From Tissierellia bacterium (GTDB lineage Bacteria > Bacillota > Clostridia > Tissierellales > Tepidimicrobiaceae): a stretch of 63,805 nucleotides of DNA. The stretch is from NCBI GenBank assembly GCA_012839745.1, contig DUMS01000037.1, forward strand, positions 1 through 63,805, in the 5' to 3' direction. Positions 20,799-29,908 of this stretch are shown here, in pieces; within the stretch, counting starts at the first letter, position 1; the number at the start of each line of letters is the position of its first letter. The notes below the pieces were generated by a model that had not been told where the DNA came from, ran no database searches, and saw nothing but the letters and a program-made list of their open reading frames with translations. Position numbers and translations under genes: made by a program.

Positions 20799-21248
20799 TT
20801 GAGAGCTGTAGTACAGAGAGTAACAGAAGGAAAGGTAGTTGTTGAGGGACAAACTGTTGGAGAGATAAATAAGGGGCTATTAGTGCTTCTTGGCGTTGGA
20901 GATGGCGATGATGAGAAGGATCTGGAATATATGGTAGATAAGGTACTGGGACTCAGAATATTTGAAGATGAAAACGGAAAGATGAATTTATCTGTAATGG
21001 ATATCAAAGGAGAAGTTCTTGTGGTATCCCAGTTTACCCTGTATGGTGATGTAAGAAAGGGCAAAAGGCCAAGCTTTACTTCATCAGCCTATCCGGATAT
21101 TGCTGAGGAATACTATGAAAAATTTATAAATAGATGCAGGGAAAAGGGCATTAAAACTGAACACGGAGTATTTGGTGCCCATATGGATGTAAGCTTAGTA
21201 AACAGCGGACCAGTAACAATACTTATAGATAGCAAAAAGACTTTTTAG
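20799..21248 (+). CDS. dtd: D-aminoacyl-tRNA deacylase
   Basis: 149 residues, normal length. Removes D-amino acids mis-attached to tRNA. Signature segments are [51 protein letters not shown] and the cross-subunit Gly-Pro motif [11 protein letters not shown] start with GAGAGGAG upstream. Typical clostridial order after relA. Confidence 0.96.
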   Translation: MRAVVQRVTEGKVVVEGQTVGEINKGLLVLLGVGDGDDEKDLEYMVDKVLGLRIFEDENGKMNLSVMDIKGEVLVVSQFTLYGDVRKGKRPSFTSSAYPDIAEEYYEKFINRCREKGIKTEHGVFGAHMDVSLVNSGPVTILIDSKKTF

Positions 21249-21258
21249 GAGGGATTTG

Positions 21259-21879
21259 ATGGAAGTCATAAGAATGCCTGCAGGTATATATGCAGCAAAC
21301 TGTTACATTGTATATGATGAGAATGCCAAGGAAGGGATTGTAGTAGATCCAGGCGGAGATGTAGATGATATAATTAATAGAATTGAGAAATTGGGTTTGA
21401 CCATTAAGTACATTGTGCTGACCCATGGACATGGCGACCATATAGCTGGAGTTAAGGGTTTAAAGAATCATACTGGTGCAAAGGTTGCCATTCATAAGGA
21501 CGATGCCTATATGGTAAGGGATGGAAGAAAGAACCTGTCAAGCATGATGGCTATGGGTACTGTGGAATTTGAGCCTGATATATTGCTTGATGAAAATGAT
21601 GTTATAGAATTTGGAAATATAAAATGTAAAGTAATCCATACTCCAGGTCATACACCAGGAGGAATTACATTAAGAATAGGGGATTCTTTATTTACTGGAG
21701 ATACACTGTTTGCAGGCTCCATTGGCAGGACTGATTTTGAAGGAGGTTCCTTTGATACTATCATAAATTCCATTAAGACAAAGCTAATGGTCTTTCCCGA
21801 TGATACAAAGGTATATCCTGGACATGGACCATCTACAACCATAAAAATGGAAAAAAGGTATAATCCTTTTATAAGATAG
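21259..21879 (+). CDS. MBL-fold metallohydrolase, glyoxalase-II-like
   Basis: 206 residues. Metal ligands in THGHGDHIAG, HTPGHTPGG, DTLFAGSIGRTD and a final histidine in YPGHGP give the complete metallo-beta-lactamase site. Small YcbL/glyoxalase-II-like enzymes of this type hydrolyse thioesters, but the substrate is not predictable here. ATG 21259 follows AGGAGGG; the TTG three bases earlier is less likely. Ten bases after dtd. Confidence 0.85.
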   Translation: MEVIRMPAGIYAANCYIVYDENAKEGIVVDPGGDVDDIINRIEKLGLTIKYIVLTHGHGDHIAGVKGLKNHTGAKVAIHKDDAYMVRDGRKNLSSMMAMGTVEFEPDILLDENDVIEFGNIKCKVIHTPGHTPGGITLRIGDSLFTGDTLFAGSIGRTDFEGGSFDTIINSIKTKLMVFPDDTKVYPGHGPSTTIKMEKRYNPFIR

Positions 21880-21927
21880 AATATCAGCCACCTTTTAGGG
21901 AAATATATATACTAGGAGGTGGTTTTT

Positions 21928-22098
21928 ATGAAGAAAAAAAGGTACTATATTTACCACAATCCCAAGGAGGAAGTGGATTTACACGATATACATGAGCTTA
22001 TTGAGATGGGATTAAGCAAGGAGGAAATAGCCAAGGAGCTTGGAATATCCAAAAAATACGTGAAGAAGGTAATTGAGGAATACTATGAAGACCATTGA
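21928..22098 (+). CDS. Small helix-turn-helix protein
   Basis: 56 residues from ATG 21928 with AGGAGGTGG upstream. After a Tyr/Lys-rich start (MKKKRYYIYHNPKEE), the rest is one helix-turn-helix: IHELIEMGLSKEEIAKELGI then SKKYVKKVIEEYY. It ends in the AGAGGAG region that serves as ribosome site for hemZ. Likely DNA-binding; target unknown. Confidence 0.75.
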   Translation: MKKKRYYIYHNPKEEVDLHDIHELIEMGLSKEEIAKELGISKKYVKKVIEEYYEDH

Positions 22099-22109
22099 GA
22101 GGAGTTATT

Positions 22110-23567
22110 ATGATTTATGTTCATCTAGTTGATAATGATTACAGATATGAAATAAATGAACTGATAAGGGTTTTCTATTTTAGAGAGGACAGATTTTTCA
22201 TAGACAGTTTGGATGACTATATCGAAGGATTTTTAATTGAGGTAGGTATAGAAAGCAATAAATCCTTTACAAGAGTTTTCAAGGACCATGTGTTAATCCA
22301 CGAAACTACTATAGATTTGAACAGCATATACATTGGAGATAATGATGCTGATAAGATAAGGAAGATTGGAATTATACAGAGTTTATATGATGCCTTGAAT
22401 AGATTTTCACCAGTAAAGGCCCCCTGGGGAGTATTAACAGGGGTAAGGCCTGTTAAAATAGTACACAAACTGCTGGATAGAGGTTTTGAGGATACGGATA
22501 TACTGGACATACTCAAAGGCGGATACAGATTGTTTGATGAAAAGGCTGAACTGCTCCTTAAGGTTGCCAAAAAGCAGAGAAAGCATATATACCCTTTGGA
22601 TAAGGACAGATTCAGCCTTTATATAGCTATACCTTTCTGCCCTACAAGATGTCTGTATTGCTCTTTTCCTTCTGTGGGCATTGAAAGGTATGGCCATCTG
22701 GTGGACGAATATACAGACAAACTTGTATATGAGCTGGACAGGATGGGAGAAATTGCCGGATCCAAACACATATCAACTGCCTATATAGGAGGAGGAACCC
22801 CCACTGCCATACCCTATAAAAACCTTGAAAGGATAATACAATCTGTGTACAGGAATTTTGGAAGGGAAAATATTGAGGAGTTTACTGTGGAAGCTGGAAG
22901 GCCTGATACCATCAATGAGGATGTGCTATTTATGCTAAAGGAAAACAATATAGACAGAATCAGCATAAACCCTCAAACAATGAATGATAAAACCCTGGAG
23001 CTAATTGGAAGGTCACACAGGGCAAAGGATATTATAGATGTATATTGCTTAGCCAGGAAAATTGGATTTCCCGTCATAAATATGGATTTGATAGTGGGGC
23101 TTCCCGGAGAAGGAGTGGAGGAAATCAGAAGAACCCTGGATGAAATAAAGAGCCTTGACCCTGAAAACCTTACCGTTCATACCTTGGCAGTAAAAAGGGG
23201 ATCCATATTTAGAGAAGTAATGGATAAGTACCAGATTGAAGACCAAAGGGTTATAAATGAAATGCTCAATGTAGTTAAAGATTATACCGAGAAAATGGAA
23301 CTGGAGCCATATTACCTTTACAGGCAGAAGCAGATGCTGGGCAATTTCGAAAATGTGGGATATGCAAAGAAAAACAAGGAATGCATATACAATATCAAGA
23401 TGATGGAGGAAAAGGAGACCATACTGGCAGCAGGGATGGGAGGCATATCCAAGATATACTATCCTGAAGAGGACAGAATTGAAAGAGTGCCAAATATAAA
23501 GAACTTAAATGAGTACCTATTGAGGGTAGATGAAATGGTGGAAAGGAAGAAGATTTTCTTGTCTTGA
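22110..23567 (+). CDS. hemZ: HemZ, coproporphyrinogen dehydrogenase-type radical SAM protein
   Basis: About 485 residues. A 160-residue N-terminal domain with the PWGVLTGVRPVKIVHKLLD motif marks the HemZ subfamily. The radical SAM core follows with CPTRCLYCSF (CxxxCxxC), YIGGGTPTAI and SINPQTMNDKTLELIGR. HemZ proteins resemble HemN, but in anaerobic clostridia the true reaction is uncertain. ATG 22110 behind GAGAGGAG. The aspS promoter overlaps its stop codon. Confidence 0.9.
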   Translation: MIYVHLVDNDYRYEINELIRVFYFREDRFFIDSLDDYIEGFLIEVGIESNKSFTRVFKDHVLIHETTIDLNSIYIGDNDADKIRKIGIIQSLYDALNRFSPVKAPWGVLTGVRPVKIVHKLLDRGFEDTDILDILKGGYRLFDEKAELLLKVAKKQRKHIYPLDKDRFSLYIAIPFCPTRCLYCSFPSVGIERYGHLVDEYTDKLVYELDRMGEIAGSKHISTAYIGGGTPTAIPYKNLERIIQSVYRNFGRENIEEFTVEAGRPDTINEDVLFMLKENNIDRISINPQTMNDKTLELIGRSHRAKDIIDVYCLARKIGFPVINMDLIVGLPGEGVEEIRRTLDEIKSLDPENLTVHTLAVKRGSIFREVMDKYQIEDQRVINEMLNVVKDYTEKMELEPYYLYRQKQMLGNFENVGYAKKNKECIYNIKMMEEKETILAAGMGGISKIYYPEEDRIERVPNIKNLNEYLLRVDEMVERKKIFLS

Positions 23568-23592
23568 CACTGTCTAAAATATATCTTATAAT
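23564..23592 (+). promoter_or_regulatory. SigmaA promoter of the aspS T-box transcript
   Basis: TTGACA (23564-23569), 17-bp spacer, TATAAT (23587-23592); perfect consensus at both hexamers, overlapping the last codons of hemZ. Confidence 0.85.
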
Positions 23593-23611
23593 GGTTTAAA
23601 ATAAATAGAAG

Positions 23612-23836
23612 AAACGATGAGAAGGAGGAGTAGTTAAATCCCTGGGCTATAGAGAGTCGGTGATGGTGGAAATCCGATGCCTATATTTAGCGAAGACACC
23701 TTTGAGTTAACAGTATGTTCGCAGATATTGCGTTAAAATATCGAGTGAGGTAAAACCTAATTAGGGTGGCACCGCGGGAATTAAACCTCTCGTCCCTTTA
23801 TAAGAGATGAGAGGATTATTATTTTTTGAGGAGGTA
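23612..23836 (+). promoter_or_regulatory. T-box leader, aspartate specifier GAC
   Basis: Stem I with AGAGAGTCGG and GATGGTGGAAAT, specifier GAC at 23695-23697 (in GCGAAGACACCTTTGAG), T-box sequence TGGCACCGCG at 23767-23776, and a terminator formed by CCTCTCGTCCC and the GATGAGAGG segment before a T-rich run near 23820. Uncharged tRNA-Asp should favour read-through into aspS. Confidence 0.93.
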
Positions 23837-23841
23837 TTTAT

Positions 23842-25620
23842 ATGAGAGAGTCAATGGGAAATTTAAGAAGAACCCATATGTGTGGAAATTTGAGGATGGA
23901 AAATGTAGGTGAAGAAGTAGTATTGATGGGCTGGGTGCAAAGGGAAAGAAACCTGGGCTCTTTGATATTTGTAGACCTTAGGGATACTACAGGTATTTGT
24001 CAGATAGTATTTGACAATACGGTTTCAGAGGACGTATTTGCAAAGGCTGAAAAGGTAAGAAGCGAGTATGTACTGGCAGTTAGAGGAAGGGTCAGGGAAA
24101 GGGAATCAAAGAATAAGGACCTTCCAACAGGGGACATAGAGGTGTTGGCTGAGGAACTTAGGATTTTAAATGAAGCTGAAACTCCCCCAATATATATTAA
24201 AGACGATGACAATGTAGTAGAGGCCATGAGGCTAAAATACAGATACCTGGACCTGAGAAAGCCTTCAATGCAGAACAGGCTTAAAATCAGGCATAAGACA
24301 GCAAAGCTTATAAGGGATTTCCTGGATGAGAACAATTTCTATGAAATAGAAACCCCAATGCTTACAAAGCCTACTCCGGAAGGTGCCAGGGACTATCTTG
24401 TTCCAAGCAGGGTAAATCCAGGAAAGTTCTATGCACTTCCTCAGTCACCCCAGCTTATGAAGCAATTGCTTATGGTTTCAGGTATGGACAGATACTATCA
24501 GATAGTAAGGTGCTTCAGAGACGAAGACCTGAGAGCAAACAGACAGCCTGAGTTTACTCAGGTGGATATTGAAATGTCCTTTGTAGATGTGGATGATGTT
24601 ATAAGCATCAATGAAAAACTGCTATACAGAATATTTAAGGAAATAAAGGGAGTGGAAATAGACCTTCCTATACAGAGGATGACTTATAAGGAGGCTATGG
24701 AAAGGTTTGGAGTTGATAAGCCTGATTTAAGATTTGGATTTGAGCTTGTAAACATTTCAGACATAGTTTCCAATTCGCAGTTTAAGGTATTTAAGAATGC
24801 CATTGAGAATAACGGCTCCGTAAGGGGTATAAATATAAAAGGCTATGGTGATAGGTTTTCAAGAAAGGACATATCAAGCCTGGAGGAGTATGTAAAGACC
24901 TTTGGCGCCAAAGGCCTTGCATGGATTAAGATAACTGATGAAGGAGTGAATTCACCCATTGCAAAATTCCTTTCAGAAGATGAGAAAAACCTCATACTGG
25001 ATAGGATGGATGGAGAAAAAGGAGATTTACTGCTAATTGTTGCTGATAAGGATTCCATTGTATTTGACAGTCTGGGCAACTTACGAAATGAAATTGCAAG
25101 AAGGCTTGGAATACTTGATGACAATGAGTTTAAGCTTGTATGGATTACAGAGTTTCCACTGTTTGAATACGATGAGGAAGAAGGAAGATATGTTGCCAAA
25201 CACCATCCATTTACCCATCCGATGGAGGAGGATATAGACCTATTGGAAACTGAACCTTATAAGGTAAGGGCAAAGGCTTATGATATAGTAATAAATGGAG
25301 ATGAAATAGGCGGCGGAAGCATTAGAATAAGCGACAGCAGCCTTCAGAGCAGAATGTTTAAGGCTTTAGGCTTTACTGAAGAAGAGGCATGGAACAAGTT
25401 CGGATTCCTGCTGGAAGCATTTAAATACGGCACACCACCCCATGGAGGAATTGCCTATGGATTTGACAGGCTTATAATGCTTTTAACCAATAGTACCAAT
25501 ATAAGGGATGTTATTGCCTTCCCTAAAACTCAATCAGCTACCTGCCTATTAACTGGCGCGCCATCTGATGTTTCTGATGAACAGTTGAAGGAAGTACACG
25601 TAAAAAGAGATTTAGAATAG
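23842..25620 (+). CDS. aspS: Aspartate--tRNA ligase
   Basis: 592 residues, class II synthetase of bacterial length. N-terminal OB anticodon-binding domain (VVLMGWVQRERNLGSLIFVDLRD), motif 2 YYQIVRCFRDEDLRANRQPE, the bacterial GAD insertion (about 280-420), and motif 3 GIAYGFDRLIMLL. ATG 23842 behind GAGGAGG. Regulated by the Asp T-box. Whether it is discriminating cannot be decided here, though the separate asnA argues for direct Asn synthesis. Confidence 0.97.
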   Translation: MRESMGNLRRTHMCGNLRMENVGEEVVLMGWVQRERNLGSLIFVDLRDTTGICQIVFDNTVSEDVFAKAEKVRSEYVLAVRGRVRERESKNKDLPTGDIEVLAEELRILNEAETPPIYIKDDDNVVEAMRLKYRYLDLRKPSMQNRLKIRHKTAKLIRDFLDENNFYEIETPMLTKPTPEGARDYLVPSRVNPGKFYALPQSPQLMKQLLMVSGMDRYYQIVRCFRDEDLRANRQPEFTQVDIEMSFVDVDDVISINEKLLYRIFKEIKGVEIDLPIQRMTYKEAMERFGVDKPDLRFGFELVNISDIVSNSQFKVFKNAIENNGSVRGINIKGYGDRFSRKDISSLEEYVKTFGAKGLAWIKITDEGVNSPIAKFLSEDEKNLILDRMDGEKGDLLLIVADKDSIVFDSLGNLRNEIARRLGILDDNEFKLVWITEFPLFEYDEEEGRYVAKHHPFTHPMEEDIDLLETEPYKVRAKAYDIVINGDEIGGGSIRISDSSLQSRMFKALGFTEEEAWNKFGFLLEAFKYGTPPHGGIAYGFDRLIMLLTNSTNIRDVIAFPKTQSATCLLTGAPSDVSDEQLKEVHVKRDLE

Positions 25621-25640
25621 ATTATAGTAAGGGGATGTAT

Positions 25641-26345
25641 ATGGATAACAGATTTCTGAGAACAGAGCTATTGCTGGGAAAAGATGGAATGGAAAAGCTG
25701 AAAAAGTCTTCTGTTGCAGTGTTTGGAATAGGCGGAGTAGGGTCCTTTGCGTGTGAAGCCTTAGTTAGGTCAGGATTGGGAAGGATTATTCTAGTGGATT
25801 ATGATATAATAGATATAACGAATATCAATAGACAAATTCATGCTGCTACAAGCACTATTGGATTGCCAAAGGTGGATGTCATGAAAAAAAGGCTCCTTGA
25901 TATAAATCCGGAGCTTGATATAGTCACCTTTAATGAGAAGTATAATGAAGAAACCAGAGATAGGCTTATATCAAAGGATTACGACTATGTAGTTGATGCT
26001 ATAGATATGGTTACTTCCAAGCTGGATCTAATTGAAAGTTGCAAAAGGCTTGGCATTCCCATAATATCCAGCATGGGGGCTGGAAATAAGCTGGACCCAA
26101 CAAAGTTTGCTGTTGGAGACATATACAGTACCCACACCTGCCCCTTAGCAAAGGTCATGAGGCATGAATTGAGAAAGAGAAACATAGATTCCCTGAAGGT
26201 AGTATGGTCAAAGGAAAAGCCCTTGAAGGCAAATCTGGAAAAAGAAGGCAGAAGAAAGGCCATACCAGGAAGCATTTCATTTGTACCTTCTGTTGCGGGA
26301 CTGATTATTGCTTCTGAGGTGATAAAAGACTTGGTTAGGAGGTGA
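25641..26345 (+). CDS. tcdA: tRNA threonylcarbamoyladenosine dehydratase, E1-like
   Basis: 234 residues, ThiF/MoeB-type fold: ATP loop VFGIGGVGSFACEALVRSGLG, DYDIIDITNINRQIHA, and D in VVDAIDMV. Converts t6A37 of tRNA to its cyclic form ct6A. It lacks the zinc-binding CxxC pairs of MoeB, as expected for TcdA/YgdL. ATG 25641 has AAGGGG six bases upstream; ATG 25635 is an alternative. Confidence 0.9.
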   Translation: MDNRFLRTELLLGKDGMEKLKKSSVAVFGIGGVGSFACEALVRSGLGRIILVDYDIIDITNINRQIHAATSTIGLPKVDVMKKRLLDINPELDIVTFNEKYNEETRDRLISKDYDYVVDAIDMVTSKLDLIESCKRLGIPIISSMGAGNKLDPTKFAVGDIYSTHTCPLAKVMRHELRKRNIDSLKVVWSKEKPLKANLEKEGRRKAIPGSISFVPSVAGLIIASEVIKDLVRR

Positions 26346-26350
26346 ATCTG

Positions 26351-26773
26351 TTGGAACAGCTGGGTTTTGTCCGCAAAGTAGTGGAAGATAAGGCAGAAGT
26401 AGAAGTAAGGCGAATTTCAGGATGTGGAGGCAACTGCAGCAGCTGTGCCAGCTGCGAGGTAAAGCATGTGACTGTTTTCCTTAAGAACAATATTGGTGCC
26501 AAGGAAGGCGACCTGGTGGAGATAAAGGCTATGCCTAAAAAGGTATTGAAATACACTTTAATTGCATATATGGTTCCTTTCATAATGCTGGTTGCTGGAA
26601 TAGTGCTGGGAGTAAGCTATTTTCAGTCAAAAGGCGTCGAAAGCTATGAAATGTATGGCTTTGGAGTAGGAATGGCATTTTTAGCAGTTTCCTACTTAAT
26701 CATAAAGCTTATTGACAGATATATAGGCAAAAAAGATGAAACAGTGATGGAAATGACCAGGGTATTAAAGTAA
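26351..26773 (+). CDS. rseC: RseC/SoxR-reducing-type membrane protein
   Basis: 140 residues, TTG 26351 behind TTAGGAGGTG. A cysteine cluster near the N-terminus (ISGCGGNCSSCASCE) precedes two membrane helices (about 70-92 and 97-120). RseC-family proteins act with Rnf-type electron transport in SoxR reduction or sigma-E control in other bacteria. The cysteine cluster suggests an iron-sulfur or redox role. GTG 26342 is an in-frame alternative lying inside the ribosome site. Confidence 0.8.
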   Translation: MEQLGFVRKVVEDKAEVEVRRISGCGGNCSSCASCEVKHVTVFLKNNIGAKEGDLVEIKAMPKKVLKYTLIAYMVPFIMLVAGIVLGVSYFQSKGVESYEMYGFGVGMAFLAVSYLIIKLIDRYIGKKDETVMEMTRVLK

Positions 26774-26795
26774 CCTAGGAAAGGAATGATTTACG

Positions 26796-27068
26796 TTGGC
26801 TATTGCTTCTAAAGAGAAGGACTCTGTCATATTAAGGCTTAGAAGGATTGAGGGCCAGATCAAGGGAATACAAAGGATGATTGAGGAAGGGAAACAGTGC
26901 AGAGACATATTGATTCAGATTGCAGCAGTAAGATCAGCTATTAATTCTGTCGGAGGTCTAATACTTGAAAACTATATGAAGAACTGCTTAAAGGACTATT
27001 TAGATGGTTCAGTTAATGAAGAATCCCTGAATGAGCTTGTAGATATTATGGTCAGGTATACCAAGTAG
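26796..27068 (+). CDS. CsoR/FrmR-family repressor with a non-copper ligand set
   Basis: 90 residues, TTG start. All-helical DUF156 protein with RLRRIEGQIKGIQRMIEEGKQC. In copper-sensing CsoR the ligands are Cys-His-Cys. Here the cysteines are Cys35 and Cys64, but the histidine position, four residues before the second cysteine, is Tyr60 (ENYMKNC). That two-cysteine pattern fits a persulfide sensor such as CstR better than a Cu(I) sensor. Its target operon is not obvious; the downstream genes are convergent. Confidence 0.82.
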   Translation: MAIASKEKDSVILRLRRIEGQIKGIQRMIEEGKQCRDILIQIAAVRSAINSVGGLILENYMKNCLKDYLDGSVNEESLNELVDIMVRYTK

Positions 27069-27069
27069 T

Positions 27070-27507
27070 TTATTTGGTGTTTGCCCTTCTAATGGATTTG
27101 GAGAGTGTTGTTGAAATAATGAGCCCAGCAGAAATTGCAGCTGCAATGAATATGGTTTCAGTACCCTTTGTTGCAGCTGCATAAAAATCCTCTTCCAGCA
27201 AGGCCAGCATTGTGTAATACAATCCAGCACCAGGAACCAGGGGAATTATACCTGGAATTATAAATACTGTTGCTGGTTTTTTAAAATATCTTGCACAAAG
27301 CTCTCCTAGTATTCCAACTGTTAAAGATGCAAAAAAGGTGCTTATTATGCTGCTGCTAAAGAACTGGCTGGATATGTAGAAAACCAACCATCCGATGCCT
27401 CCAACTATGCCGCTCTTTACAATTAATCCCTTCGGTATATTGAATATAATGCTAAATCCTATTGTAGATATAAAAGAAAACACAAACTGTTTTATAGTCT
27501 CAAACAT
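27070..27507 (-). CDS. Threonine/serine exporter, C-terminal half (ThrE_2/DUF3815)
   Basis: 145 residues with four to five hydrophobic helices and the PGIIPLVPGAGLYYTMLALL motif of the family. It is the short partner of the ThrE-like pair encoded just upstream on the same strand; the two genes are one base apart. Together they equal a complete ThrE exporter, which other bacteria encode as one chain. GGAGGAT precedes ATG 27507. Confidence 0.85.
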   Translation of the reverse strand: MFETIKQFVFSFISTIGFSIIFNIPKGLIVKSGIVGGIGWLVFYISSQFFSSSIISTFFASLTVGILGELCARYFKKPATVFIIPGIIPLVPGAGLYYTMLALLEEDFYAAATKGTETIFIAAAISAGLIISTTLSKSIRRANTK

Positions 27508-27508
27508 A

Positions 27509-28297
27509 TTATCTTATCCTCCAGAGGTAAATATTTAATATAAAGCCTACTCCAAAGGCTATGGATAAAGCAGAAAAAATGGCTTCCATTCCCCTTGAAA
27601 GGCCGGAAACAAAATCGCCGGATATGGTATCCCTCATGGCATTCGTAATGGCAACTCCTGGAACCAAAGGCATTATTGATGCTATTATGACTGTATTCAT
27701 ATTATCTGCAATGCCAACAGTATATGATACAATGGATAAAAGGGTGGCAATAGCGGCCCCTAAGAAATTATTAATAAAGAAGGCTAACTTATATCTGGCT
27801 ATTTTATTAACTGATAATACAACTATGAAGCCTATTATGAGGCTTGCCAGAAAATCCATTGTGCTTCCCCCGAACATAAAGGACAGAAAACCGCAGGAAA
27901 GCCCTCCAGATATGCTGTTTAACATCAGTGAATATGTTTCTGCACTATAAATGCTTTTTAGCTTATCAAATCCTTCATCTATGGACATGTTAGTGCTTAC
28001 AAATTCCCTGCTGAATTCATTTACCAGATTAATCTTATTTAAGTCTATTCTTCTGGATTTTATTCTCACAAGATATGTAAACACCTCATCTTCATACTCA
28101 AGGGATGCAAATATTCCTGTGGGAGTTACGAAAGCATGAGCAAATTTAATGCCTTTTCTGGATTTTATCATTCTTTCTATGGTATCCTCAACCCTATATG
28201 TTTCTGCGCCATTTTTCAGCATTATTCTGCCTGCAAGTATAGCCAAAAGCAACAACCTTTTGGCCTGATTTCTGTCGAAATTTATATTATTGTTCAT
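27509..28297 (-). CDS. Threonine/serine exporter, N-terminal half (ThrE/DUF1212)
   Basis: 262 residues from ATG 28297 with GGAGTGA upstream; GTG 28306 is in frame but sits in that site. The N-terminal cytoplasmic domain has AGRIMLKNGAETYRVEDTIERM, HAFVTPTGIFAS and RSRRIDLNKI-like text. Four to five helices follow, including MPLVPGVAITNAMRDTISGDF. Exports small neutral amino acids in characterised relatives. glyA, which interconverts serine and glycine, is divergent from it. Confidence 0.87.
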   Translation of the reverse strand: MNNNINFDRNQAKRLLLLAILAGRIMLKNGAETYRVEDTIERMIKSRKGIKFAHAFVTPTGIFASLEYEDEVFTYLVRIKSRRIDLNKINLVNEFSREFVSTNMSIDEGFDKLKSIYSAETYSLMLNSISGGLSCGFLSFMFGGSTMDFLASLIIGFIVVLSVNKIARYKLAFFINNFLGAAIATLLSIVSYTVGIADNMNTVIIASIMPLVPGVAITNAMRDTISGDFVSGLSRGMEAIFSALSIAFGVGFILNIYLWRIR

Positions 28298-28501
28298 AAA
28301 ATTCACTCCATTACGTTTAAAAGTATTGTCAATGCCAGAAAATACCTATATAATAAAGCTTGAAAAGGAGAGTTTCAAATAATTTTATCCGTTTTGGTAA
28401 TATTATATTATATATTTATTATCTAAGAAAGTACTCTTATTACATAATAAGGTACATTACAGAAATCTTTTATAAAATTTACGAAGGAAGGAGATATTAT
28501 T

Positions 28502-29734
28502 ATGGATTTCACAAACCTGAGGATGCATGATAAAGAGGTAATGGAAGCCATAGATCTGGAGATAAAAAGACAGCAGGAGCATATTGAGCTGATTGCCTCT
28601 GAAAACTTTGTTTCTCAACAGGTAATGGAAGCAATGGGCAGTCAGATGACCAACAAATATGCTGAAGGATATCCAGGAAAAAGATACTATGGCGGCTGTG
28701 AGTTTGTAGATATGGTAGAGGAAATAGCGAGAGAAAGGCTGAAAAAGCTATTTAATGCAGAACATGCCAATGTGCAGCCACACTCCGGTTCTAATGCAAA
28801 CCTGGGAGTATATTTTGCAGTATTGCAGCCTGGAGATACTGTACTGGGAATGAATTTATCACAGGGAGGTCACCTGACCCACGGAAGTCCAGTCAACATA
28901 TCCGGTACATATTATAATTTTGTTGCTTATGGAGTCAATAAGGAAACTGAAATGATTGACTATGATAAGGTTAGAGAAATTGCCTTAAGAGAAAAGCCAA
29001 AGCTTATAGTTGCCGGGGCCAGCGCTTATCCAAGGATAATAGATTTCAAGAAATTCAGGGAAATTGCAGATGAGGTTGGAGCATATCTGATGGTGGATAT
29101 GGCCCATATTGCCGGATTAGTTGCTGCAGGACTGCATCCAAGCCCAGTTCCATATGCTGACTTTGTAACCACAACAACCCATAAGACTTTGAGAGGACCA
29201 AGAGGTGGAGCAATTCTCTGCAAGGAAAAATATGCCAAGGCCATAGACAAGGCAATATTCCCTGGAATTCAGGGAGGCCCATTGATGCATGTAATTGCTG
29301 CAAAGGCTGTTAGCTTTGGAGAGGCTTTAACAGATGAATTCAAGGAATACCAGAAGCAAATAGTGAAGAATGCAAAGGTATTGGCTGATTCTCTGATTAA
29401 AAGAGGATTTAGACTGGTATCAGGCGGAACTGACAACCATCTGATTCTCATTGATGTCAGCGCTAAAGGATTAACAGGCAAGAAGGCTGAAGCATTGCTT
29501 GAGGAGGTAAATATAACTACAAACAAAAACACAATTCCTTTTGATCCTCAAAAGCCAACAGTTACAAGCGGAATTAGAATTGGAACTCCAGCTGTAACTA
29601 CAAGGGGAATGAAGGAAGAAGAGATGGAAACAATAGCAGAGCTGATAGACCTAGCCCTTGATGAAAACAACGATAGAGAAACCATTAAAAACAGAGTATT
29701 GGAGCTTTGCAGTAAGTTCCCATTGTATAAATAG
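28502..29734 (+). CDS. glyA: Serine hydroxymethyltransferase
   Basis: 410 residues, PLP enzyme converting serine and tetrahydrofolate to glycine and methylene-tetrahydrofolate. Signatures: [39 protein letters not shown] and the Schiff-base lysine in [17 protein letters not shown] 28502 after AAGGAAGGAG. No riboswitch is recognisable in the 200-base AT-rich gap upstream. Confidence 0.97.
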   Translation: MDFTNLRMHDKEVMEAIDLEIKRQQEHIELIASENFVSQQVMEAMGSQMTNKYAEGYPGKRYYGGCEFVDMVEEIARERLKKLFNAEHANVQPHSGSNANLGVYFAVLQPGDTVLGMNLSQGGHLTHGSPVNISGTYYNFVAYGVNKETEMIDYDKVREIALREKPKLIVAGASAYPRIIDFKKFREIADEVGAYLMVDMAHIAGLVAAGLHPSPVPYADFVTTTTHKTLRGPRGGAILCKEKYAKAIDKAIFPGIQGGPLMHVIAAKAVSFGEALTDEFKEYQKQIVKNAKVLADSLIKRGFRLVSGGTDNHLILIDVSAKGLTGKKAEALLEEVNITTNKNTIPFDPQKPTVTSGIRIGTPAVTTRGMKEEEMETIAELIDLALDENNDRETIKNRVLELCSKFPLYK

Positions 29735-29760
29735 CCTACAGGAAGCTGTAGGCTTTTTAA
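29732..29760 (+). terminator. Rho-independent terminator after glyA
   Basis: AGCCTACA / TGTAGGCT stem with a 6-nt loop and TTTTTAA, starting at the glyA stop. Confidence 0.87.
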
Positions 29761-29767
29761 ATTGAAA

Positions 29768-29860
29768 AAGGAAAAGGGGTCAGGCTTGAATAATTCCCTA
29801 ATTTGTTTACATATGTTTTTATATAATTTTAAATTAGGCTATGTAATAAATGGTTATTTT
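29768..29860. repeat. Possible short interspersed repeat
   Basis: AAAAGGGGTCAGGCTTGAATAATTC between glyA and the next gene resembles, from memory, a second class of short clostridial repeat (GGGGTCAGGC...AATTATTC). Downstream, CCTAATTT near 29797-29804 and AAATTAGG near 29832-29840 form an inverted pair. Only one copy is seen in this window, so the identification is weak. An open frame runs through it in phase with the next gene but has no ribosome site. Confidence 0.35.
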
Positions 29861-29908
29861 GATATAATAATTATTACGTATAAAATAAATAATAATGGAA
29901 GTGTTTAT

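Noticed and set aside
28307-28501. Glycine riboswitch before glyA
   Set aside because: No tandem aptamer-like structure or terminator is seen; only AT-rich promoter-like DNA.
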